This document shows, one piece after another, positions 6,937-14,338 of a stretch of 17,669 nucleotides of DNA; position 1 is the stretch's first letter, and every line of letters begins with the position of its first letter. This DNA is from Nitrospiraceae bacterium UBA2166. Lineage in GTDB: Bacteria > Nitrospirota > Nitrospiria > Nitrospirales > UBA2166. The stretch covers positions 1 to 17,669 of the forward strand of contig DCWI01000087.1 in NCBI GenBank assembly GCA_002328825.1, given 5' to 3'. The position numbers were made by a program, and so were the translations under genes. Under the pieces are notes generated by a model. That model ran no database searches and was not told where the DNA came from. It saw only the letters and a list, made by a program, of their open reading frames with translations.

Positions 6937-8193
6937 CTATTCGTATCTCATGGCCACTGCTGGATCGAGTTTTGCCGCTTGTCGGGATGGGAAGATAGTA
7001 GCGAGTAGGCTAATTACTACGGCCGATATCGCTACCACGAGGACGTCAAATCCTCGAATCTCTACTGGGATACGACTGATGTAGTACACATCAGTTGGAA
7101 AAGTATAAAATGTTTGAATTGCCCAGCATATGGAATAGCCGAGCGGAATGCCAAGCATTATGCCTGCTACGCCGATAAGAAGGCCATCAAGCATGAAGAT
7201 TCGCATGATGGCTTGAGATGTCGCTCCCATGGTTTTCAATATTGCAATTTCTCTTCCTTTTTCAACCACAATCATCATGAGCGTGCTGACGATGTTAAAT
7301 GAAGCGACAAGGATGATAAGCACTAGTATGACAAACATCATCAACTTCTCCATTTTCAGTGCGGAGAACAGGTTGCGGTTCAATTCCATCCAATCGCGTG
7401 CCCAAAATGGAAATCCAAGGGATTGATCAATTTCTTCTGCAATTTGATCAGCAAGAAAAATATTGTCGACTTTAATAGCAACTCCGCTTACGGTATCACC
7501 CACATCGAAAAATTTCTGAGCATTGTCTAGAGCGATGTAGGCGAGAGAAGTGTCGTATTCGTACATTCCAGAGTCAAATATTCCAGCTAGGCGAAATCCT
7601 CGTATTTTTGGTGTCGCACCGACAATGCGTTTTGAACCAACCGGGGAGACCACGTTGAGGCGATCTCCCACGGTGACTTGAAGAGTACGGGACAGTTCTT
7701 TGCCTATGATGATGCCGGGAAGTACTTTGTTGACCGTGGATAAGTTCTCCGTTGGAGGTGGTGACTTTAAGTCGTCAAGTGAGCCAACAGTGAGATTTTC
7801 CTCAACATCAGTCACTTGGGCTTCTCGGTTTGGATCAATCCCATTTAGCAGTACTCCTTGTACTCCGTATTTTGATGTCAGGAGAATTTGCCTATAAATA
7901 AATGGGGATGCTGCTAGGACGTGGGGGACACCGGTAATTTTGTTGAGCACTTGTTCGTAGTCACTGAGGTTTCCGCCAGTTCGATCAACGACTACTATGT
8001 GGGATTTCGTTCCGAGTATCCGTTTTTGAACATCCTCTTTGAAGCCTGTCATGATTCCGAGAGTTGCAATGAGCGCGGCGACACCAAGTGTGACCCCAAC
8101 GATCGATATAACGGTATTGAAGGAGATTCTGTTCTGCCGGTGTTTTGACCGCAGATATCGGAGGCTGATAGAAAATTCGTAAGGGAGGGTCAC
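6937..8193 (-). CDS. lolC: lipoprotein-releasing ABC transporter permease (LolC/LolE family)
   Basis: A 418-residue permease with the family layout: a short cytoplasmic N-terminus (YEFSISLRYLRSKHRQNRIS), a first membrane helix (about 24-48), a large periplasmic domain (about 49-280) and a C-terminal FtsX block with three helices. The block contains the conserved cytoplasmic segment EKGREIAILKTMGAT and ends PSRQAAKLDPAVAMRYE, as in LolC/E. Only one permease gene is present, so the transporter is probably a LolC/E-like homodimer with LolD rather than the E. coli LolC-LolE heterodimer; a second copy elsewhere cannot be excluded. The start is GTG at 8193-8191. It overlaps the lysS stop as GTGA, which implies translational coupling, and no separate good ribosome binding site is seen. 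Confidence 0.93.
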   Translation of the reverse strand: MTLPYEFSISLRYLRSKHRQNRISFNTVISIVGVTLGVAALIATLGIMTGFKEDVQKRILGTKSHIVVVDRTGGNLSDYEQVLNKITGVPHVLAASPFIYRQILLTSKYGVQGVLLNGIDPNREAQVTDVEENLTVGSLDDLKSPPPTENLSTVNKVLPGIIIGKELSRTLQVTVGDRLNVVSPVGSKRIVGATPKIRGFRLAGIFDSGMYEYDTSLAYIALDNAQKFFDVGDTVSGVAIKVDNIFLADQIAEEIDQSLGFPFWARDWMELNRNLFSALKMEKLMMFVILVLIILVASFNIVSTLMMIVVEKGREIAILKTMGATSQAIMRIFMLDGLLIGVAGIMLGIPLGYSICWAIQTFYTFPTDVYYISRIPVEIRGFDVLVVAISAVVISLLATIFPSRQAAKLDPAVAMRYE

Positions 8194-9677
8194 TGTGGGT
8201 GCTCGGGACGCAACTGAGGAAATAAGATGACTTCACGTATTGATGCTTGATTGGTCAGTAGCATGACGAGGCGATCAATTCCAATTCCTTCCCCTGCTGT
8301 TGGGGGGAGACCGTATTCGAGTGCTCGGATAAAGTCTGCGTCGATGTGGTGTGCTTCGGCATCGCCACCGGCTCGAAGTTCCGCTTGTGCTTCAAAGCGT
8401 GCGGCCTGATCAATGGGATCATTCAACTCGGAAAATGCGTTGGCAATTTCCCGCCCAGCAATGTAGAGCTCAAATCGATCGGTCAGCATTGGCTGAAAGA
8501 CACATCGCTTGGCTAATGGAGAGATCTCAATCGGGTAATGGGTGATGAAGGTTGGCTGGATAAGGTGTGACTCGACGGTGTTTTCGAAGAGGATATTGAG
8601 GATGGCGCCTAGGGAGTTGTTACTGGAAACATCAAGCCCGTGTTCTCGCGCAGCCCCAAGGACAGCATTTTTCGATTGAATCTCATCGCTTGAAATGCCG
8701 CTGAATTTACAAACTGCATCTGTGAAGGTGAGCCGTTGCCATGGTGGAGTTAGGTCAAGCGTGTGTTCCTGATAGGGAATTACTGGTGAGCCACAGATGT
8801 TTTTGGCTGTTTCAGCAATCAATGCTTCGGTCATTGGCATCAGATCTTCAAAGTCTGCAAATGCCATATAAAACTCTAACATTGTGAACTCTGGGTTGTG
8901 TATCGTTGAAATTCCTTCGTTGCGAAAGTTGCGGTTGATCTCAAATACTCGTGGAAGACCTCCAATCACAAGGCGTTTTAGGTACAGTTCAGGTGCGATT
9001 CGGAGATAGAGATCTGTAGCTAGGCTGTTGTGGTGGGTGACAAATGGTTGCGCGGTGGCGCCTCCAGGTATTGGGTGCATCATTGGTGTCTCGACTTCGA
9101 GGAAACCTTTTGTAATCAGAAATTGTCTGATCGATTCAATAATTTGACTTCGCTGCACAAAGATGGAGTGAACAGCCGGGTTTGCGATCAAGTCAAGGTA
9201 ACGTTGTCGGTAACGTGTTTCAACATTGCTTAAGCCGTGCCACTTTTCTGGCAACGGTTGAAGGGATTTTGAAAGCAGCGTTAGCTGTGATGTGGCAATT
9301 GTCAGTTCATCTGTTTTGGTTCGGAAAAGCGTGCCGCTGATTCCAATCCAATCACCAACATCGAGCTGCTGCATGAGTTGAAATCCGGAAGACTCAAGTG
9401 CGTCCTTCTTAAAATATACTTGAATAGAGGCCTCTTCGTCTCGGAGCACTCCAAATGCGGCTTTCCCGAATCGGCGAAGTCCTGTTAGTCGTCCGGCCAG
9501 CGTACATGATATTGGTGTCTGATCAAGTGTTGGCCCGTCTGTGTGGGTGTGTTTTTCCAAGATAATTGCTGCGCGGTCAGTTTGCTCAAATCGCCCGCCG
9601 TATGGATCGATTCCCAATTGGCGGAGGTCAGCGAGTTTTTTTATTCGCTGGTGACTTTGGTCACTACGTTCTTCCAT
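8190..9677 (-). CDS. lysS: lysine--tRNA ligase, class II
   Basis: Charges tRNA-Lys with lysine. The 495-residue protein has an N-terminal OB-fold anticodon domain (from about 47, CTLAGRLTGLRRFGKAAFGV) and a class II catalytic core: motif 1 around PMMHPIPGGATAQPF, motif 2 NRNFRNEGISTIHNPEFTML, and motif 3 GEGIGIDRLVMLLTN near the C-terminus, ending ILFPQLRP. The start is taken as ATG at 9677 (MEERSDQSHQRIKKL). It lies 10 nt after the prfB stop and gives the family's normal N-terminus; an in-frame TTG at 9719 lies inside prfB. Ile replaces the Arg normally found in the ISTRHNPEF stretch of motif 2. The stop overlaps the lolC GTG start. It is the second gene of the prfB operon. Confidence 0.95.
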   Translation of the reverse strand: MEERSDQSHQRIKKLADLRQLGIDPYGGRFEQTDRAAIILEKHTHTDGPTLDQTPISCTLAGRLTGLRRFGKAAFGVLRDEEASIQVYFKKDALESSGFQLMQQLDVGDWIGISGTLFRTKTDELTIATSQLTLLSKSLQPLPEKWHGLSNVETRYRQRYLDLIANPAVHSIFVQRSQIIESIRQFLITKGFLEVETPMMHPIPGGATAQPFVTHHNSLATDLYLRIAPELYLKRLVIGGLPRVFEINRNFRNEGISTIHNPEFTMLEFYMAFADFEDLMPMTEALIAETAKNICGSPVIPYQEHTLDLTPPWQRLTFTDAVCKFSGISSDEIQSKNAVLGAAREHGLDVSSNNSLGAILNILFENTVESHLIQPTFITHYPIEISPLAKRCVFQPMLTDRFELYIAGREIANAFSELNDPIDQAARFEAQAELRAGGDAEAHHIDADFIRALEYGLPPTAGEGIGIDRLVMLLTNQASIREVILFPQLRPEHPQ

Positions 9678-9687
9678 GGCGATAGAA

Positions 9688-10798
9688 TCAGGGTGTAGTG
9701 TGATCAGCACACTTTGCAAGGTAGGCTTCGATAAATGGGTCGAGGTTTCCGTTTAGGACTGCTTCGATGTTGCCTACCTCGAGGTTGGTGCGGTGGTCCT
9801 TTACAAGCTGGTAGGGTTGGTAGACGTATGAGCGAAGTTGATGCCCCCAGGCGATATCTTTTTTCTCTCCGACAAAGGCTTGCATCTCTTGCTCTTGTTT
9901 CTCCTGTTCACGTGTGTATAGTCGAGCATGTAAGACCTTCATTGCCGCGCTCTTGTTCTTGTGTTGCGAACGCTCATTTTGGCATTGAACCACAATATTG
10001 GTAGGTATATGGGTGATGCGAATCGCTGACGATGTTTTATTGATGTGTTGTCCTCCTGCTCCACTGGCCCGGAATGTATCAATGCGAAGGTCTTTTTCAT
10101 CGATGGTTACATCCACTCCTTCCTCAATTTCAGGGTAGACAAAAACGGATGCAAAAGACGTATGACGACGTTTATTGGAATCATAGGGTGAGATTCGTAC
10201 CAATCGATGAACACCAGCTTCGCCTTTAAGATAGCCATACGCGTAGTCTCCACCAATGGAGACTGTTGCGCTTTTGATTCCAGCTTCATCTCCCTGAATC
10301 AGGTCTACAGTGTTGGTGCGGAGGCCTCGGCGCTCTGCCCAGCGTACGTACATTCTCATGAGCATTTCCGCCCAATCCTGGGATTCGGTTCCACCAGCTC
10401 CCGGATGGAATGACACAATGGCATCGTTGATGTCCTTGTCTCCTGAAAGTAGCATCTGGGTTCGGATACGGGCGAGCTCATCCTCTAGACTGACGATTTC
10501 TTGGGTGATTTCCCCGAGCTCACCCTCAGCATTTTCTGCCTTAATGAGTTCGAGAAGGGTTTGGAGATCTTGGTCGCGTCTGTCGAGCGTTGTCCAACGC
10601 GTCAATTCGCGTTCAAGAACTTGTTTTCGGGCAATGACTTGTTGTGCAGAAGACTGATTACTCCAAAAGCCGGGTTCAGCCATTTGCTCATTAATGCGCT
10701 GAAGATCGTTGGTCATAGTCGCGAGGTCAAAGATGCCCCCGTAGTTGTTGTATAGTCGCATGAATCTTGTGAACTTGCAGTGTGATGTCATCCAACAT
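9688..10798 (-). CDS. prfB: peptide chain release factor 2, expressed by programmed +1 frameshift
   Basis: RF2 recognises UGA and UAA and triggers peptide release. Translation starts at ATG 10798, preceded by GGAGAGG with 6-nt spacing, and reads 23 codons (MLDDITLQVHKIHATIQQLR-GHL) to an in-frame TGA at 10729-10727. A +1 slip on CTT then continues as Asp-Leu-Ala-Thr to the stop at 9688, giving 369 residues in all. The join falls where the E. coli RF2 frameshift lies (LRGYL/DYD versus LRGHL/DLA). The downstream frame carries the GGQ catalytic motif (GAGGQHINK) and the stop-codon recognition tripeptide as SPY (RISPYDSN) instead of the usual SPF. A simple longest-frame call would give a wrong N-terminus starting MTSHCKF. 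First gene of the prfB-lysS-lolC-lolD run. Confidence 0.95.
10726..10741 (-). promoter_or_regulatory. prfB programmed +1 frameshift site
   Basis: On the minus strand the sequence is CGGGGGCATCTTTGAC: a Shine-Dalgarno-like G-run, three bases, then the slippery CTT followed by TGA C. This matches the E. coli arrangement (AGG GGG TAT CTT TGA C) in order and spacing. In the known mechanism low RF2 lets the ribosome slip past the poorly terminated UGAC and make more RF2, so the site is autoregulatory. Confidence 0.93.
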
Positions 10799-10829
10799 GA
10801 TTGGCCTCTCCATTTTGAGGGGGACTAAC

Positions 10830-10978
10830 TAATAACACTAAGGTGCGCTATGCACCATGCTGATGCCGTAGAGTTGTTCAAGAATGCGAGGGTATATTCT
10901 CGCACGAACCTCAGGAAAAAATGGTAGCATAACGCCTAGAGCCTCACAAGCAGAAGCGAGAGGCAATTAGTGTTATTA
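10830..10978. repeat. 12-bp perfect inverted repeat bounding a 149-bp intergenic segment
   Basis: TAATAACACTAA (10830-10841) and TTAGTGTTATTA (10967-10978) are exact reverse complements 125 bp apart. The segment between holds three smaller inverted repeats: GGTGC/GCACC (10842-10846, 10852-10856), TGCGAG/CTCGCA (10885-10890, 10899-10904) and GCCTC/GAGGC (10941-10945, 10960-10964). If the arms are read as ATAACACTAA, both ends are flanked by TA. No second copy occurs in the window. It could be a small non-autonomous element, or a structured regulatory region between divergent genes. Confidence 0.45.
10921..10949 (-). promoter_or_regulatory. possible prfB promoter
   Basis: On the minus strand TTGTGA (10949-10944) and TACCAT (10926-10921) are 17 bp apart, each matching the sigma-70 consensus at 4 of 6 positions. 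The candidate would give a leader of roughly 115 nt containing two of the small hairpins listed for the intergenic repeat. Confidence 0.27.
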
Positions 10979-11018
10979 ATTTCTATTGTTTAGACTGCGA
11001 TTTTACGAGAGGAAAAAA

Positions 11019-12296
11019 ATGGCAATGCTAACATCCACTCATATATTTTATTGGCATAGAAATAGGGTGTGCTGGTCTCAATGTTTTACGTTGGCATTGA
11101 TTGCAATAGGAGTGTTTATGCTAACCGCGTGTACGGGGTTGGTTGAGGAAAAGGATGACCAAGACGTAGTAGTTGCTAGTGTTGATGTTGCCATGAATGC
11201 ACGAGTAGGAGTAGTTGCGGAAGGAAATATGAGAGATAATCGATCTGGAAAACTGCGCTCGCTTACCTCTGGCTGGAAAACGGATTGGACTCGGCACACA
11301 ATTTCGTATGATGAGTTGCGTTGGGGAGGGCCGCCACGCGATGGAATTCCCTCCATTGATGAGCCTTATTTTATTTCCAATGTCCAAGCAGCATCATGGT
11401 TGGCGGACAATGAACCTGTTATTGTCGTTGATTTGCAAGAGGAAGCTCGAGCCTATCCTTTACAGATACTGATCTGGCACGAGATTGCAAATGATATAAT
11501 CGGTAACGTTCCAATTGTTGTCACCTTCTGTCCCTTGTGTAATTCGGCTATTGTGTTTGATCGTCGTGTTAATGGTGTCACGTATGAATTTGGAACGTCA
11601 GGGCTTCTTCGCAATTCAGACTTGGTAATGTATGACCGGACAAACGAAAGTTTATGGCAACAGTTTACGGGTGAGGCCATTGTTGGGGATGCGATGGGCA
11701 AGCATCTCGCATTTTTGCCATCGAGTGTGGTCAGTTTTGGTAATTTTCGTGAAGCTTATCCAAGCGGAATGGTGCTTTCTAGAAAAACCGGTTTGAATCG
11801 TACGTATGGAAGAAATCCTTACACCAACTACGACACGGTTGGGAATAAACCGTTTCTTTTTAGTGGAACAATTGATCCGCGGCTTCAAGCTATGGAACGT
11901 GTGGTGAGTGTGAGTTTGGGTGAGATTGAAGTGGCCTACCCTTTAACAGTGTTAGTAGAAAATGGTGTGGTAAATGATATTCAGGCAGGGCAGTATCTCG
12001 CGATATTCTATGGCAGAGGAACTAGCAGTGCGCTTGATGCAAGTCAAATTGCAAAGGGGCGAGATGTGGGCGCGACAGGCGTCTTTGATGCTACTGTCAA
12101 TGGTCAAATTCTGACGTTTCGTGATGATGGAAACGGGATTATTGACGAGGAAACAGGAACACGATGGAATATCTTTGGACAAGGCGTTAGCGGCTCGTTA
12201 CAAGGAACACAATTGACTCCAATTGTTCATGGCGATCATTTCTGGTTTTCTTGGGCCGCATTTAAGCCTGAGACAGTTGTTTTTCAGAGTAAGTAG
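11019..12296 (+). CDS. DUF3179 domain lipoprotein, function unknown
   Basis: A 425-residue protein matching the DUF3179 family as I know it: LIWHEIANDIIGNVPIVVTF (around His154), the CxxC segment FCPLCNSAIVFDRR (Cys171 and Cys174), SGLLRNSDLVMYDR, ESLWQQFTGEAIVG, the RKTGLNRTYGRNPY-NYD stretch, and a C-terminal DHFWFSWAAFKPET. The conserved His and CxxC suggest a metal or redox site; no activity is established to my knowledge. The N-terminus has a long basic-aromatic region, then the hydrophobic core TLALIAIGVFMLTAC, giving lipobox LTAC with Cys38. It is therefore an envelope lipoprotein. The start ATG 11019 has GAGAGG at 11007-11012, 6 nt upstream; an in-frame TTG at 10986 is less likely. 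The gene is divergent from prfB and convergent with lnt (42-bp gap), and sits between two otherwise related housekeeping loci. Confidence 0.88.
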   Translation: MAMLTSTHIFYWHRNRVCWSQCFTLALIAIGVFMLTACTGLVEEKDDQDVVVASVDVAMNARVGVVAEGNMRDNRSGKLRSLTSGWKTDWTRHTISYDELRWGGPPRDGIPSIDEPYFISNVQAASWLADNEPVIVVDLQEEARAYPLQILIWHEIANDIIGNVPIVVTFCPLCNSAIVFDRRVNGVTYEFGTSGLLRNSDLVMYDRTNESLWQQFTGEAIVGDAMGKHLAFLPSSVVSFGNFREAYPSGMVLSRKTGLNRTYGRNPYTNYDTVGNKPFLFSGTIDPRLQAMERVVSVSLGEIEVAYPLTVLVENGVVNDIQAGQYLAIFYGRGTSSALDASQIAKGRDVGATGVFDATVNGQILTFRDDGNGIIDEETGTRWNIFGQGVSGSLQGTQLTPIVHGDHFWFSWAAFKPETVVFQSK

Positions 12297-12338
12297 TTAA
12301 CTTTTCTTATCTTTTTCACCGGTTTTTTGTTTTATGTG

Positions 12339-13904
12339 TCAGCCATTCTTCTGTCGTTTGTTCTGTCGAGCAAATGCAACTAGGATCAATCCGAGTGTGA
12401 ATCCGGTGCAGGTATATGCAAATATATCTCCATATGCTGTGTATATGGTTTGATCGTGTCCTAGTTTCACTGTGTCGACAATAGTTGTCTTTTCAAATAA
12501 ATTGGTTTTTTGCTTGATGGTACCATCAGCATTGATAAATCCTGAAATGCCTGTGTTAGCTGCTCGAGCAAAAGAAACACGGTTTTCTATTGCCCGAAAA
12601 ACTACCATTGAGAAGTGTTGATATGGGGCTGAAGAATGGTCATACCAGGCATCGTTGGTCATGGTGATCATGTATTCTGCGCCGTGTTTGACGAAACGTC
12701 TCACTAAGTCTGGATAAATGACCTCGAAACAGATGGCAACTCCGAACCGGCCATGTGGTCCGCTCATGATTGTGTGTTCATTGCTGGGAACATAGTCGCC
12801 GACACCGTGAGCTAACTTGTCTATGAATGAAAAAAAACGAGGGACATATTCTCCAAATGGGACAAGATGCATTTTGTCGTAGTGATTTAAAATAGAGCCT
12901 TGTGATGAAAGAAGATATGCACGATTAAGAAGTTGTGCTGATTGTTCAGTTATCTCCTTGACCGCTATGCTGCCAAAGAGGAGGGGGGTTTGGTGGGTTT
13001 GTACCAGTGTTGTGATTTGATCACGAAAAGTATTTTCTAGTTCAAATACAAATGGTGTTGAAGCTTCAGGCCATACGATCAGATCAACCTTATCTGGCCC
13101 ATGTTTTTTGATCGCTTGTGTGGTTAATGTAAGGTAGCGGTCTATGGTTTCTTTCCGGAAAGAGGGGTCCCATTTTTTTCTCTGATCGATGTTGGGCTGA
13201 ACAAGTCCGAGGTGGATATTTCTTTGGTCTGTCGTTTTGTGTAGGGTTTCTTGTTTGAACTGGCCATAGGACAATGTTAATACAAAAAGTGAGGTGGTGA
13301 TTGCTGCTGGAAGTACCATGGAGACAATGCGAATTTTGGGATGTTCACGGAACCAAATCGTAAGTGTCTCAATGAGAAGAGCAAGGAACAAATTTACGAG
13401 GACGACAAGAAACGATACACCATACACTCCAGTAATATCTGCAATCTGAATGATTGATAACCATTGATACTGTGAATATCCCAAGAGTGCCCAGGGGTAT
13501 CCTGTAAAGAGGTGTGTTCGTAGGATTTCTAGGCTTACCCATACTGCTGGACCTGCCAAAATGAGACTTGACTGGTGTGGAACGTGGCGTAGGAAAAATG
13601 ACATAAGTGAGGAGAAAACTGCAACGAAGAGGCCAAGATATGTAGCAAGGAGTAAGAGGATAAGTACACTTGGAAGAATCGGGATATTGCCGTATTGGTT
13701 CATTGCGATGACGATCCAATATATGATTCCTGAAAAGGCAATGGTTCCGGTGAGCCAGCCAAACAAGAATGCTCGGTGTGGGGAAGTGCTACGACAAGAT
13801 AGGAGTAGCGGAACAAGGCTAATCCAGGCGAGAGTACCGAGATTAAATTGTGAAAAGCTTAGAATAAGGAGTATGCTTGACAGTACAGCAGCAGCGAAAT
13901 GCAA
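12339..13904 (-). CDS. lnt: apolipoprotein N-acyltransferase
   Basis: The last enzyme of lipoprotein maturation: it N-acylates the diacylglyceryl-Cys of lipoproteins in the inner membrane, which Gram-negative export through Lol normally needs. The 521 residues have an N-terminal multi-helix membrane region (about 1-215) and a periplasmic nitrilase-like domain (about 230-480), with a last helix near 495-512. The catalytic triad is visible: Glu280 in WPEASTP, Lys344 in YDKMHLVPFGEYVP (which also has the second conserved Glu352) and Cys392 in AICFEVIYPDL. Translation starts at TTG 13904 with GAGGGGG (13916-13910) 5 nt upstream; the first ATG is far inside, at residue 68. It is convergent with the DUF3179 gene. 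Functionally it pairs with lolC and lolD in this window. Confidence 0.95.
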   Translation of the reverse strand: MHFAAAVLSSILLILSFSQFNLGTLAWISLVPLLLSCRSTSPHRAFLFGWLTGTIAFSGIIYWIVIAMNQYGNIPILPSVLILLLLATYLGLFVAVFSSLMSFFLRHVPHQSSLILAGPAVWVSLEILRTHLFTGYPWALLGYSQYQWLSIIQIADITGVYGVSFLVVLVNLFLALLIETLTIWFREHPKIRIVSMVLPAAITTSLFVLTLSYGQFKQETLHKTTDQRNIHLGLVQPNIDQRKKWDPSFRKETIDRYLTLTTQAIKKHGPDKVDLIVWPEASTPFVFELENTFRDQITTLVQTHQTPLLFGSIAVKEITEQSAQLLNRAYLLSSQGSILNHYDKMHLVPFGEYVPRFFSFIDKLAHGVGDYVPSNEHTIMSGPHGRFGVAICFEVIYPDLVRRFVKHGAEYMITMTNDAWYDHSSAPYQHFSMVVFRAIENRVSFARAANTGISGFINADGTIKQKTNLFEKTTIVDTVKLGHDQTIYTAYGDIFAYTCTGFTLGLILVAFARQNKRQKNG

Positions 13905-14007
13905 TAGAGCCCCCTCGGTTTTTTGTAGATTGGCGTCAGCAGACTGTGTGAGCAGTTTGCCTCTTGTTTTCTCAGTTCGTGATTGTTCTCACGTGTTCTC
14001 GTGTATG

Positions 14008-14033
14008 CTTTAGGGAACCAATACTTCCTAAAG
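14008..14033. repeat. hairpin in the lnt leader/regulator upstream region
   Basis: CTTTAGG (14008-14014) and CCTAAAG (14027-14033) are exact complements; a G-U and an A-U pair extend the stem to 9 bp over an 8-nt loop. A pyrimidine-rich TCTTTCTC follows on the + strand. No gene is transcribed into it on the + strand, so it may be an operator or a leader structure for lnt on the minus strand rather than a terminator. Confidence 0.35.
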
Positions 14034-14261
14034 TCTTTCTCGGAGAGATTACGTATTGGCCTGGACAGGTCATTTTAAACATCCTGCAGGTTGTGTTGTC
14101 CTTGGTCAAGTGCGTTGTTGCATCCTGTGTAGGGTGTGTATTTATTTATAGACTATGTGTGCTCTGTGGGTACCATGTAGATATCCTGGTGATGACATTA
14201 AATTCTCTGCTCGGGACTGCGTTTGACTTTCATATCGTGTATCAGGGGTTGATGATCTTGA

Positions 14262-14290
14262 TTGACCAATGTACACTTCTCCAGTCTAAA
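14262..14290 (+). promoter_or_regulatory. possible sigma-70-type promoter of the response regulator gene
   Basis: TTGACC (14262-14267; 5 of 6 to consensus) and TCTAAA (14285-14290; 4 of 6) are separated by exactly 17 bp, about 50 bp before the GTG start at 14339. This is the best -35/-10 pair seen in the window. Confidence 0.42.
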
Positions 14291-14338
14291 CTGTGATAGT
14301 AGCTATTTAACATTTCAGTTGTTGTAGAGGGGTGCACG

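Larger units (their letters stand above)
13905..14338. other. 434-bp intergenic region between divergent lnt and the response regulator
   Basis: No convincing gene is seen. A 110-codon + strand frame (13964-14296, TTG start) runs through it, but it lacks a ribosome binding site and its Cys/Val-rich product has no recognisable motif. A hairpin at 14008-14033 and a promoter candidate at 14262-14290 are listed separately. The region must hold the start signals for both flanking genes. Confidence 0.6.

Noticed and set aside
10688..10791. Alternative prfB N-terminus MTSHCKFTRFMRLYNNYGG in a single frame
   Set aside because: It lacks a ribosome binding site and does not resemble RF2, whereas the frame joined through CTT TGA C does.
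11475..11489. TGGCACGAGATTGCA, another sigma-54-like match
   Set aside because: The spacing is one base short and it lies inside conserved DUF3179 coding sequence (IWHEIAN), so it is coincidental.
13964..14296. 110-codon plus-strand frame in the lnt/regulator gap
   Set aside because: TTG start without a ribosome binding site, Cys/Val-rich product without motifs, and it overlaps the best promoter candidate.
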